Shown here: positions 26,701 to 39,947 of the stretch, in pieces | Position numbering within the stretch: the first letter of the stretch is position 1 | How the letters are laid out: the number at the start of each line of letters is the position of its first letter | NCBI GenBank assembly: GCA_005656395.1 | Contig: SRSI01000071.1 | Location: 992,001-1,056,000, forward strand | DNA: 64,000 nucleotides | Direction of reading: 5' to 3' | Source of the DNA: Strongyloides papillosus | Taxonomy: Eukaryota; Nematoda; Chromadorea; Rhabditida; Strongyloididae | Notes under the pieces: model-generated | Told to the model about the DNA's origin: nothing | Database searches by the model: none | Seen by the model: only the letters and a program-made list of their open reading frames with translations | Translations under genes and position numbers: made by a program

Positions 26701-29700
26701 TAAGTATACAACTAGCAGAGGATATTCAAGAAGTTTCAAATAAGAAATTGTCTCTTATATCTTGCCTCGATGCCGAAAATTCTTCATTTGATTATTCAAA
26801 TAGCCACTCTGAGAATCTTTTATTCTCATCACTTTATAAGAAAGATTCACCACTTTTGGAAACTTCAATTGACGAAACTGATGATATTATACAAAATATG
26901 AAAAAGGAATACCAATTAACAGATGAAGAAATATCTTATACCAAATATGTAAATAAAATGACTGAAGAATCTCTAAAGACAGCTCAATTACCAAACGTAT
27001 TTACGATACAAAATAATAATGAATATATTGATGAAAATATATCTAAACATTCCAGTTTGCAATCATCTGAGACACCTGGAGCTGATGATATAAGATCTTC
27101 TTTCGATTCCCCATTTGATTACTCTCCTTCTTTTGAAATATCTACATATGCAAAAATAGGATTACCAGTTATAGAAATGACATCTGAAGAAAAAAAATAT
27201 AATTCTCATAGTAAACTTGATGAATACCAATTAACGAAGGAAGAGTTAGAGCATATAAAATACATAAATAATATGCCTGCAGAATTTTATCACAATAGTC
27301 AAATTTCTAGCCAATTCATGGTTCAAAAACAAAAAACATTATCAGAGGAAGATGCTTCAAAACTTTCAAGTACCAATTCTTCTGATACTTCTGGACCTGA
27401 TATAAGTAAATCATCTTTTGATACTTCATTTGATCAATCACAAATTATGGAAACACCTATATCTGTGAATGTTCTTTCACATACATCTTCAATCGATACA
27501 ACTGATGACCAAAAAAGTTCATTAACTAAATTTAAAGATTCATGTAATATTGACACTTCAAAATATATCAGAAATACAAATGGACTCTCATATGAAGAAA
27601 GGTGTAATTTTAAATTATCATCTCAAAGATCCACTCCTTCCAGATTAAGATCTCAAGATAATCCGTTTGACAATGATTATAGTAATACAATATATGAAGA
27701 ACCTGATGATTTGTATGGTGATTATAGAAATTCTCAAGATAACAATAATAGAAATCTACAACATACCACTAAACGAGGGTCATTTGATTCACAAACAAAA
27801 TCGAGATATTGCAATTATGGAATCCCCCACTCCTACAACAAACAACCTCGATTAAAAAAAATAAATCGAAGATCAATGGAAGCAAAAGTTTCATTAAATA
27901 GAGAATTTTCTAGAAATAATACTTTTAATGGTGAAGATTCAAATTCCTTTAACATACAAAAACGTAGCTCATCAATAGATTTGGCGTGTCATCGTCGTAG
28001 TACGGCAAATAGAGGTAAAAGATCAACATTTAATGATAACTCAAGACTCTTAAATAATATTAATGGTTTCGAGAGATGTGAACGTAGAAGTTACAATACA
28101 GGTACAATTGATTTAACGAATATTAACTTCCTAGTAAGACTTAATTTTTATGCATTAAAGTTAAGTGGTGAGATTGCTGAAAAAGCTGGAGCTGATTTGA
28201 TAAGTTATATTAAAAATCAAAATAACCCACGAGTTAGATACTTTAGAAATGAAAATACATCATATTTACAGGATGATTCAGTAGATTCAGTTGAAACGGT
28301 TGAATATATTGAGGAAGATGAAGTATTATCAGATAAAGAATTTAAAAATGTTGAAACAGCAAAAGCTAGTGAAAATGAAAATGGTATAAAAACTTCTCCA
28401 TTTTCTATTAATGTTAGAGGTTTATTTAATTCAACAAAATCTTACCTATCACTTAACAGAAAGAATCAAGCTCCATCAACTCCCTTATTACGGTTACCAT
28501 CTTTTTCAAGAAGCCTCTCACCAGAATCAACACATGGAATTAATCAACAAGAAACACCTTCAAAAAAAAATTCTGATATATTAAATTTCATTAGAAGAAC
28601 AAGTTATTCCTCAACAACATTTGAACCACCAATACAACTTCCTGATGATGCTCTTGAGGGTCTAACAGAGGATGAAATTAATCATATCTCTTCTGTTATC
28701 AAAAACGCTAACAATAGTATTGTAAAATCTCCAAGACCATCTATTCAGTATGATGAATTAGATGTGGAACATTTAAATAAAGAAGAAAAGGAACACGTTA
28801 AAAATGTCATCAGAAAAGCATCAGAAATTGAGAAACAATTCAATTCCAAAAATTATGATAACATTAGTCAACCTATCAATGACGTTCCTCCTTTGACAGA
28901 TGAAGAATTAGAGCATATACAAAAGATTAAAAAATTAGCAGAGATGGATGAAGCAATAAATGCATCCACTATGAGTACATTTAACGTAAATAAAAGGAAT
29001 AACACATCATTTTCAAAGGATAATTCGCAAGTATCTCCTAATTCAAATGACTTATCAGGTGAAGAAAGAAGACACTCTGCTGTTAAAGTTCAAATGCCAA
29101 ATGGATTAAAATCAACATCAATTAGTTATAGTAATTCACTTGAATTAACACAAGAGGAGTTAGAACACATTGCTAAGATTAATCAATTGGCCGAACAAGA
29201 TGCAGCAATGGACACATTTTATGGAAGAAAAAGTTTAGATAATAGCCAAAGTAAAGAATATGATAATGAGTTAACTGAAGAAGAATTGGAACATATAAGG
29301 AGGGTTAATGAAATGGCTATGCGTGATATTGACTATGATTCACAATTTACAAATACGGTTATTGATACACTAATAGAGGCTCAAAATGATTTGTATGAAA
29401 AACAAGAATCGTCTTTACAAACATCTGAGGAAACTGACAGTGCTGATGAGGTATTAGCAGATGATGAGTTATATGATATAGAAAAAATAAATAAACATCT
29501 AGGGGATGAATATCAGTTGACGGAGGAAGAAATAAAGCATATAAAGAGAATCCAAGAGTTATCTGAGCAAGAAAATACATTTTCAAATGACAATATTCAA
29601 TTTGTTCAAAAAGAAGTACCAATAAATAAAGGAAAGGAAGATCTCTCATTAACTGAAGAAGAACTTGAGCACATTAGAATGATTCAAAGAATGGCTGATG

Positions 29701-32700
29701 AAGATGAACATAAAACACTTTTTAAACCAACTGATAAACCATCACCAATTAAGAATATTAATAACGAATTAACAGAAGAGGAATTAAAACATATAAGAAA
29801 TGTACAAGCCAGGATCCTTGAAGAAGAGCAAAGATCTCTCTTAACATCAAAACAAATTGTACCTGAGGTTCATCAATTAACAGATGAGGAAATTACGCAT
29901 ATAAGAAAAATACAAGAGATGGCAGAGATAGATGAAATAACTTCATATCAACAACCATTACATGATAAAATTAAAGAATTTGACATATGTTATTTTAGGA
30001 ATGACAAGAATAATAGCAAAAATATTCTTCAAAGTGAATTAATAAATAATTATCAAAAAGATGACATTCCCAAAACAATATATTCCACAACCCCCTCAAA
30101 AAATATTATTATGGATAATGAAAAAATGTCAACTGATAGTGAGTATAACAGTTATGTGAATGGAAATCAAATGTCTTCTTCAAATAATTACAATATTTCA
30201 TTACCATCCGATTTTATTGGACCATTAAAATTGCAACAATATAAGAGTATGGATTCTTCAAGTACCTTAGAAAGTGTAAGTAGTTCAAGTTACAAAAAAG
30301 AGTATAATTTTATTAATGAAAGAAATGACAAATCATCTTCTTCCAAATTTACCAGTACTGATACTGGTAACTTCAGTGATTACTCTGATGATTCCAATCA
30401 ATATAATAAAAAATATAGTGATATGACAAAAATAAGTAAAAGATTAATCCTATTGAATGATATAACAAAAATTTCAAAGTTGAAACGTTCAAGAAGTGTT
30501 GATTGTTTATCATTACTTGAATCCGAGGAAGATACTGATTTATCATCTTCCTTAAAAACACGATATTCATTACCGTTAAATTTGTTACCAAATAATATGA
30601 AAGAATATTACGAAAATACCCAGGAAACAAAAGAAATATTTGCTCAAATTCAACAATTAAATGAACCAGAATATATTAACAAAATATTTGATGTTAAGGA
30701 GGAGTGCCAACCAAGAAATATTATATTAAACAGAGGAAAAAAATCTATATTTGGCATTGAAGGCAAGGACCATCATATGGAATGGTTTATAGATAAAAAC
30801 AATAAAATAATTCATCCAAAAATGTCCCATGATGATAAAAAATATATGGATTATTCAAGTACATCAATTTTAAGAAAAGAAAATGAAAAGAGAGATATTT
30901 TTGAAATCGATAGTTCAAAGGGTGATAGCTTTAAAAAAGATGATATTAAGATATCCACAAATTCACTTCTAACATCGGTAAATGAGGACAAATTTAATGG
31001 CGGGGAAAATTCATTTATAGAATGTAAAGAAATCGAAAAAAGTATAGATGCCGAGAGGCAGCAATCTTTATATACTCACCACATAGACTTTAATAGTAGT
31101 AACCCCTTACAACAGATAAATTATAAAAATTTATCTCCTATTCCAGGCAATACCAATAACACCAGCACTTTTTATAGTGCAGCAGAGAGTGGGGTAAATG
31201 AACAAATAAGGCAGACCTTCTCCTCATATAACCAACCATCCTCTATTAGTTCTGACCATACTTATCATTCAAAAGACAGCACATCTAAGCATAATATTTT
31301 GCCAATAACTTCTCCATCAAACAATATTTCTTTTTTGGACCAACATTATCAGTTAACTCACAAGGACAACAGTAAGATAAATAGTGAAAGTAGTAATATT
31401 ATCAAAAGTGGTAATATTGTTGTAGAAAACAGCAACATCAACCAAACATTTTATTCTCCACTCATTTCTTATTCTCAATTAACAAATAATAGTTACATTG
31501 ATAATAATAGTATTGGAAAAGAAAATTCATCTTTTACTACCTGTAAAGGAAACCAATATACTAGTAATTTTGATAAATTACCGCTATCATCTACTTATAT
31601 TTCTAACGATACGGAATCTTCCTTCCTATCTATTGGAATTCCATCTATTTCCCAACATCAGGTATCAAATATCACAAATGGTACGTTGACTTTTAAAATA
31701 TACACATTTAGACATTTTTTTCCTTTCTCCTACTTAACATTAACTTTTTTGTCAAATTTTTTTCCCTGTGCAAAGAAAATACAATTAATCATTTACATTT
31801 TTTATATTATACTATTAATCTACACCAGAATTTATTATTTATATTTTTTAAAATATTTATTATTTCCAGAAGTTTTTGAAAGCAATTTAACAAATACTAA
31901 ACTTAGTAATGATAATATAGTCGGGTATAGTGGATCTAAAAAGTTTGGAGAAGTAGTATCATCAGAAGAAAAGATAATAGAAAAAAATATATTTTCAAAA
32001 CAAAATACATCAATGTTTAAATCATCAAATAGTGGTTTCTCACGATTTGGAAGTTTAGGAAAGTTGGCAAATGCCGCTATAAGTAGTGCCCAAAAAGCAG
32101 GAGAGCAACTTACGGCAGTTGCTAATAATGCAGTTGCTCAAGCTACCAGTATGGATAATATCACTTCTTTAGGACAGGTTTGTTACTATATTTCCTTATT
32201 TTACATACATATGTTATATATAGATATACCTTTTTTTATTTTTTTTTCCTTAAACCATTTTTAAATAATATATGTATTTATATTTTTTTATCATATATTT
32301 ACATTATCGTATTATTTCTCTTTCCTCTTCTTCATTTTTATATAGAATATTATATAAGAAAAAAGTTAAAATTTTTTGAATGATAAGTTAAGACGTTATT
32401 TTAAATTATTGTGAATGTAGTCTTTTCTATGTTAATATATTAACAATTTCATTTTCTTAAAAATTAGATTTATCCTTCATTTTCTTTTTAATAATTACTT
32501 TCTTAACATTTTTATTGTCATAACTCATCTAATTTTTATTACATCTATTTATTTTTAATAATTTAATTGCTTTTTTAATTAACAATATAATTATAGAGTA
32601 CACAACAACAAAAACAATCCTCACAAACTACATCATTAACAACATCTTCAAGTAAAAGATCCCAAAGTGCTTTTGATATATCTCAAGGTATGGAACAAAA

Positions 32701-35700
32701 AGAAGGAAGTATGTCGACAAATTATATTTCAAGTGCAATCCCAACAAACATCCCAAATCCTATCGAATTACCTCCTGGTTTAGAAGATTTATCTGATGAG
32801 GAGAGGAGGAAAATTTTAGCCGTATTAATGGAGGCTGAAAATATTAATAACACAGGATTTAATACATACCCTCAACAACAACAACAACCACAACAAATAA
32901 TAGACGAAAAGAAAGATGATATTAATAAAATGGTACAAGAAAAAATGGATATAAATAATGAGTACATTAATAATGACAGAAAGTCTCCATTACCGGAAAT
33001 TAATAATACTTACTCAGTCAATTTATCTAATGACAATAATAAATTTATTGACAACCAAATGTACTTTAAGAGTTCTCCTATAAATGTTAAAGAAACAAAT
33101 AATGATATATCAAAAAGTATACCAAAAATTGAAGATGGAGAATATTTACAATCACAATTAATAAATATGTCTAATAAAGAAAAAGAAAGTCTCTCTCAGG
33201 TTGATAATATTAACATTTTTAATGAAAATGATAAAAATATAAATATTTCAAGTCATGCAAACCCATTAAATGAAAGGAATAATTTAAATTTTAAAGATGA
33301 ATATAATAGTTTTAAAGATAAAAATATTGTTAATGAAAATATGTATAAGGATAAGAGTAACATTATTCTTTCAAATGATGATACCATAAAGAATAATTCG
33401 ATGTCTGATAATTGTTATATTGACAATATATCACAATATCCCTCTACAACATTTCAACCACATAATTTACCACAACAAACACCACCAACCTATGATAGTA
33501 TATCATCAAGTTATACTTATGATAATGATATCCCCTCAAATGTATCACCACAATACGAGTTTTGTGAAGATTCATCTATCAAACAATTTGAAAATATTGA
33601 GAAGGATGTTTATAATAGTATATCTCCTATCAAAGGAAATTCTGTAAATCTAATTTTATCATCAAATGAAAAGAATAGTGATATATGTAAAGTGGATGGT
33701 GTTGAGTTATCAGGAGAGATACCATATTCCTCTTATGATGATAGTGAGGATCTTGATAATATTAAACTTGAAAATGTATATACAATGAAAAAACCAAGAA
33801 TGTGGACTACTGTTTTTACTGATGAGAATGACTCTGAAGATGGTCTTAATGAAAATAGTAGTAATGGTGGGATGTCAAATTCAATTAATTTAATTGGAAA
33901 AAATGATGACTGGTTGATGGAGGATAGTAGTTGTCAACCTATTGCCTCTGATTCTAAAAATAGAATGACATCATTAAATATGATGGGTAACTCTGATGAG
34001 GGATATGAAATTGAAATGGATGATCCTTTGTCACAAGAGATGATTATTACAAATTCACATAACGTTACACCTTCTAATTATGGACAAAATTATCTAGATT
34101 CAAATAAAATGCATATAGCAAAGGAAACTCCACCCGTAATATTAGTTACCTCAGTTAAAGATGATCAACACACACATAGATATGAGGATTCATCTGAAGG
34201 TGAGACAAGTCCAAGTTCAGATGAAGATGATTATCCTGATCATGTCATTGAAGTCCCAACAATAACGCCATCATCAATGAATTATGAAGACGTAACAGAG
34301 AATGAGAAAAAAACGGCACTAGAAAAAGAGTTAATCCAGCAAATTCAATCATTTGGTGAAGCCGCCAATGATGAATTTGATGTACGATGGAAGTCAGAAA
34401 ATGAAATAAACAATACTAAAGCTAATGATACATTAAAAGACCAAAAATTGCAAGATGGTATAATAAATAAAAGTCAAACAATTAATCGTATTAATCCATT
34501 TATAGATGACAGTAAATTTAATGATTTCACAGCTAATGATGCTTCAACAGCGTATGATGATGATATCTCTGCAAATGATGTGGTTCCAACTATTATTGTT
34601 AAGTCTTCTAAAGGCAAAATATCTAATAAAGAAGAAAATAAGAATAAAAGCGTTCCATTACCAGTTCCTATACTACGTCCAGGTCCTGTTTATACAATAC
34701 CAGAAAATACTGATGAAGATTCCTCGGCCAATACAGAAGGTAAATATATTGCCCATAAAATTGAAAGAAAGCCATTAAGAGTTTCTTTAAATGAGTTAGA
34801 TAAATATCAAATGAAGAAAAATAATAACCAAGTTAATAAAAAAGCATATATTGAGGATGGAGGAATATCACCACAAAAAGAGGATCATGTTTCTAATGAC
34901 AATATAATTGATAATAGAAGAGTATGCAATAATGGTATATCAAAACAAGAAAATATAAACAATAAACAATCTTCAATACAATCTTCTAAAAAATCTCTCA
35001 CTCTATCTACAACATCAAGTATAACTGAGTATGCTGAACAAACAAATAAACGTCTTAAAGAATTAGAGGAACGTCTTGAAAATAAAACCATTAAAGATAT
35101 TGAGACAGTTAAAAAACAACTTGATCAATTATTACAACAAGGAAATATGGTAAAATATGATAAAGGAATAATTAATGATATAACAGATGGTGCCTCAATA
35201 TATGATAGTAGAGGGTTAAAGTACAAAGTGAACGATGAAAGATGTTATGATAATGATTATTCACAGGAAGGACATCAAAATCATGATTATCCTAATTTAT
35301 TGCCAAAATTATTAAATAATGTTACGGAGAAAGATATTATTGAAGCATCTATTTTAAATGATAATGATAATTCGTTTGCCAAATTAAAACGTTCCCCAGC
35401 TATGATATTAACATCAGAAGATCAAATAAGTAGTAGAACTAGTCAGAATATTGAAAAAACTCAAGGCTTAAAGAATGATGATGAAACAATATCACAACAT
35501 ATTGCATCTTCCGAAATTGGAAGAAGGAAATTACCATCACTTCCTATACAACATCAAGGACCATCACAACAACGATATCCTATACCATCATTGTACTATT
35601 CATCATCTATTTCTAATATCCCTGGTACACCATCCTCAACAGATAATCCAAAAGATTTTACATTAACATTTGAAGATTTAGCTAAATTCTCACTTCATCC

Positions 35701-38700
35701 AAGTGGACAAACATACCAACAACATGATAATAATAAATGGAAGACTTTACCGGGTACATTTAAACTATCAAATAATTTAAACGATTCAGTAGGAAAGATA
35801 TCACAAGATAATTATGCAATCTCCACCAAAGTTGGTTTAAATAATGCTAGTAAACTTCTTTTTACCAAGGAACCAATTATCCATCCAGGTGCTTCATTTA
35901 AGAAATCTACTCCCACACAACAACAAATGTTTATGATGCCATCAACATTACAAGCTAAAAAGTTATCACAACCTGATATTTTATATGATAATTCAATTAA
36001 ATTATCTGGAACACTTCCTTTGAAGTTATCCTCAGAGAAGATTCCTATTCAACATTCAACGTTAACACAACCAATCGAAAAACAACATAAAATGTGTGAT
36101 ATCATGGCGAGAGTAGCATTTAAAAAAGAATTAAAGGAAAAACTAGCTAAGCGGTTATTATCAAATGATAAAACAGAAATTGAGGCTAATCAAAGAAATT
36201 ATAAAATTAATAAAATGTACACAACTGGAATTGTAACAGAAATAAGACCATCAGAGTTAAACTTAATTCCTGATACCATAAAATCAGATTTACCAGAAGA
36301 GATAACGAGAAATGCTCGTATCACAAAATGTAAAGACTTCATTGATAATATCGATACATTCGGTAGTTTAAAGAGCTCGTTCGATGAATTTGATCAAAAA
36401 ATGAAAAAACTTTACAATTATTCTACATCAATATCATCAACTTTACCATCATACCATCAATCAAAAAGTAATAATCCAGCGAAATCTATATTATCTTCAA
36501 CCAAACTACACCAATACTCCAATACCACACCAACAACTAGTAATAACATTATATCATCATCAAAATCTGTTGCCTGTCAATGTGATCATCCATCACCAAC
36601 ACCACAAGTAACAACAACCACGACAGGTAAAAAAAATTACCTAGAAGCTGAAACACAAACAAATATTTTAGATACATTAACACTACCAGTCTATCAAAAG
36701 AATATCAATAAGACATCAGACATCAAGGAACATAAAGATTATACTAAAGAAAATGAGTCATATTTAATAAATAAAACACTTAACAAAAACCAGTCATCCA
36801 ACATATATGGTACCAATAATAGTAATGCTGAGTGCCAAACAGATGTTAGTTGGTTATTATTACAAAATAAACAAAATACCAAAGACCACAAACATTTTCG
36901 CTCCATACCAAATATTCCACAATATGATGATAATTTTAATAATATTTATGACTGTAAAACAGAATTATTAAGATGTTCAAGAAATGAGATTAATTATGAT
37001 AACATGAGAAAATATTATAATCCAAATTTACCATTCACATCAACAGTTCAATTAAATAGTTTGGAGTCAAATTACTACTCGCCAAGAGGATATATAAATA
37101 GACTTGGTAATTTAAATTCTCAACAAATGTACTCAAGCTTGGGAACATTAAATATTGGAGGAGGTTGTGGTGAGGAGGATTTAGAATTTAAAAGGATTGA
37201 TGCATTGAATGAGATAGCCAAAAGAAAAGAAAAATTAAATACCTTAAGGAGAATAAAAGACACGATAAGTGGAGGAAGTAATTATGATTTAAACAGATCT
37301 CTTCAACATTTATCTTTAAATAGGTATCCTGAGCAATTATATAAAACTGACTATTCTTCAACTGTTCCACATTATAGTTCCATGCCAATGTTATCAGATG
37401 AGGTCCGCTCTTATGGTATTAATAGTAATACTAATTCTTTATTACGTGATGCCATTAAAAATCCATATTCAACATTAGGAAGATGTTACAGAGATGAACA
37501 TCTATCAAAAGATAATAATATTTATAAGTATAATTATCATTCATCCCTACCCAGAAATTATGGTCTCCATAGTTCATATGATAATCAAAGAACTAATATT
37601 TTAGGGTACCATGAATCATCATCATCTACCAACCAATTTCATAATAATCGTGATTATATCAATAGACCATATTTAAGTAAAAGTGTTTATGATTTAAATA
37701 CACCATATCAAATGAGAGAAGAAAATGATTATGGATGTTTGTATGATAGGCAATCATATGATATTAGAAGAGATATGTTAAATAAAAATTTATCACGTTC
37801 CTATAGTGGACTGTTAGATCCCTATATGACACCTTATAATAACAATATTTATAAGCACCATAATCACCTTAATAATACATTACACCATAAGAAAGAAGAA
37901 ATGGAAAGTGAGATGCTTTCAGAGTATGCTAATTATCTTAATAAACATTACATGTCTGGAGGTAATAATGCTGATAATTATTTGATGGATGATAGTATAC
38001 CATTAAATCAAGGACAAATACCTGAGACAGATCTTGTTTATGATAATCAAAATATAGTATTACCGTATTATGATAATAATATGAGTAATATAAAAACAAA
38101 CATACCAATGGATACATTTCAAAACTACTATCAAAGTTCTACACTTCCAAGTCAGGTGTATAGTAGGAAGGAAACCAATTATGGTGCAAGGCCATTTAAT
38201 CGTGTTGGTGAATATGGTAATGGTTTTCGTAATAATAACAACCTACACGACCAACAACAACAACATAACCAATCATTTGGTATTGGAAGAAGTAATAGTT
38301 ATCAATCAAATGATTATCAATATAATTTTAATAAATCTTTACCTTACAATAATGAGGCATCTTTGACAGATGAGATTAATGCACGTCTAAAAGAGGATCC
38401 ATTATCAAAAATTTATGCTACCATAGGACAAAATACATACAATAAAAATCTGTTAAATAATTATAATAACCAACAATCTATCAATAGAAGTGATTATTCT
38501 AATAATTATAGTCAAAATTTATTGTTTAAACAATCACCATATTTAGAGGCATATAATAGTTATAATAATTATGGAAATAATTATGACACCAAAAACCAAT
38601 ACTCTTCTTATAACAGTACTCCAAGAAAGACTTTATCTTTTTTCAATATCTCAATGCCAGAAGATTTACCAATAAAAAGGAGGTTCCGTGATATACCAAT

Positions 38701-39906
38701 AAAAAGAATATTATTAACAAGGAAGTATAAAAATAGTCATTTTTTTAATGATACTGGTATTAGAATAACAGGTGGTAAAAAATTAGATGATGGAAATTTA
38801 GGTGCATTTATAACGGCTATCAATAAAAATCATTGTTATGAAACGTTAGGACAAATTCAGGAAGGTGATCGTGTTTTAGCTATTAATGATATTAATCTAT
38901 CAAATAAAAGTTATGAAGAAGTTGAAAGGATATTGAATAATACAAGAGGTGAATTTGAAATTATCATACAACAAGGTTGTAAGAAAAATGATCTATCAGA
39001 AGATAGAATGAATTTTTCTGGTAATGAGAAGATGTATGATGATGTACCAGGAGATATTAATGGAATATTTAGGAAACCACTAAAAAGTACACTAAAAAAA
39101 TCATCAACACGTAGTAATAATCGACAAGTATATTATGAAGACTCCACACCTGATGGTGGTTTTGATGGTAAGATAAAAGAAGCTCCACCAATACCAGCAC
39201 ATAGACATGAAGTTCATAATCCTCATTATAATATGAATAATAGTAATTATGGAAGAAAGAATGACTATAATTTTAGTCCTCAAAGGTTAACGAAATCATT
39301 AAATAATTCGAATGGTTATTTACAAGTAGCTTTAGCATATGATTTGCCACAAAATTTACTTTTTGTTACAATTATTGCGGCAAGAAATTTAAAAGTTAAA
39401 AGTACATATGATTCTATCGTTCTCCCAAATCCATTTGTCAAGATATATCTTTTGCCAAATAGAAAGTAATTATTTTAGATCTAAAAATGAATTTTATAAT
39501 CTTTTTTTTTTACAGAGTATCGAGTAAGCGTAGAACAAAATATATCCCAAATACATCGGATCCAGTATGGAATCAAACAGTAGAATATCATGTACCCTAT
39601 GAGAGGCTCTCAACACAATGGTTAGAATTTACTGTATGGGATTATGATAAATATAGCGATAGTTTATCATTAGGACAAGTAATAATAGCATTATCTGATT
39701 CACAGATTTTTGATAATCAACCACGATGGTATCCATTACACTCAAGTAGAGAAGAATCATCACCATTATTAAGTAATAATATCTCATCACCGTCGCCCTA
39801 CAATCAATCATTTTCAAAAAATCTTAACAAACCTTCTTTCATTAAAGGTAATACATATCATTATAACCCAAATTACTTGGATATTAATTATCCAGCAATT
39901 TGTTAG
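8769..39906 (+). CDS. cla-1: Giant active-zone scaffold, Clarinet/RIM/Piccolo-like, ~10,098 aa
   Basis: Exons: 8769-8797, 8849-9219, 9281-9442, 9515-31680, 31870-32177, 32597-39465, 39516-39906; phases agree at every junction. One base appears to be missing near 9817-9820; adding it makes the total length a multiple of 3 (10,098 aa plus stop). It starts MSSWFSSYL. N-terminal 1,700 residues: acidic, Ser/Asn-rich, low complexity. About residues 1,600-6,170: 100-105-aa repeats. About 6,570-6,975: short-period repeats of the same helix. RIM-like helix (LEDLSDEERRKILAV) near 7,744. Coiled coil from 35026 to 35140. PDZ about 9,714-9,809, with carboxylate loop TGIRITGG and AFIT, GDRVL. C2 about 9,919-10,047 (NPFVKIYLLP, KRRTKY, DPVWNQT), split by a 50-nt intron; loop 3 keeps WDYD, while loop 1 has NP where Ca2+-binding C2 domains have DP. 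In C. elegans, CLA-1 clusters synaptic vesicles at active zones and its long isoform is also huge and repetitive. The call rests on architecture. Confidence 0.85.
9817..9820 (+). other. Probable 1-nt deletion (frameshift) in cla-1 exon 4
   Basis: Upstream of CAAA the coding frame starts at positions 1 mod 3 (…IDIFVQ); downstream the true frame starts at 0 mod 3 (NIVNNICEEAF…). One extra base in the A run would join them. The joined stretch resembles a second copy just downstream (IDKFCTSLVNNIL, about 9940-9980), which argues that both flanks are coding. Sequencing or assembly error is most likely; an intron is an alternative. Confidence 0.6.
13740..27450 (+). repeat. Tandem coding repeat array of CLA-1 (~300-315 bp unit)
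   Basis: About 39 copies of a helix (core YQLTEEELAHIEYV) occur at roughly 300-315-bp spacing, each followed or preceded by a Ser-rich linker with SSETSGADAIK, SSFDSSFDQ and LPPYVKENSPI. Copies are degenerate at 13.7-16.2 kb. They are nearly identical at 16.2-18.4, 19.0-23.4 and 25.0-26.4 kb, then degenerate again to 27.4 kb. Two non-repetitive inserts (about 18430-19050 and 23400-24990) break the array. The repeats keep frame throughout, so this is protein-coding repeat expansion and not a satellite or a CRISPR array. Confidence 0.95.
28640..29960 (+). repeat. Short-period repeats of the LTEEEL-helix in CLA-1
   Basis: Nine further copies of the helix motif (for example LTDEELEHIQKI, LTQEELEHIAKI, LTEEELEHIRRV, LTDEEITHIRKI) occur every 35-80 residues without the long Ser-rich linker. 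Their DNA sequences are diverged from each other, unlike the homogenised array upstream. Confidence 0.9.
31681..31869 (+). other. Stop-free 189-nt intron of cla-1
   Basis: Donor GTACGT at 31681 and acceptor TATTTCCAG ending at 31869. The length is 3 x 63 and no stop occurs in frame, so a naive ORF reads straight through it. The translation would be a hydrophobic Phe/Tyr/Ile/Leu stretch quite unlike the Ser/Asn-rich flanks, which marks it as intron. Confidence 0.8.
32178..32596 (+). other. Largest cla-1 intron (419 nt), upstream of the PDZ/C2 half
   Basis: Donor CAG|GTTTGT and acceptor AATTATAG|AG, phase 0 to phase 0. All other introns in this gene are about 50-190 nt. The exon behind it carries an in-frame ATG at 32690 followed by the RIM-like helix, so an internal promoter for a shorter isoform could sit here; nothing in the sequence proves it. 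Confidence 0.7.
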
Positions 39907-39941
39907 TTTAACTAAGGGGAGAAGGATTGTTAAGATAAGAG

Positions 39942-39947
39942 AATAAA
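39942..39947 (+). terminator. Poly(A) signal AATAAA for cla-1
   Basis: A canonical hexamer in GAATAAAAATG, 36 nt after the TAG stop at 39904-39906. Confidence 0.6.

Noticed and set aside
13740..27450. Direct repeats with regular spacing could suggest a CRISPR array or satellite
   Set aside because: Unit length of ~300 bp, uninterrupted reading frame and protein-level conservation show coding repeats in a eukaryotic gene.
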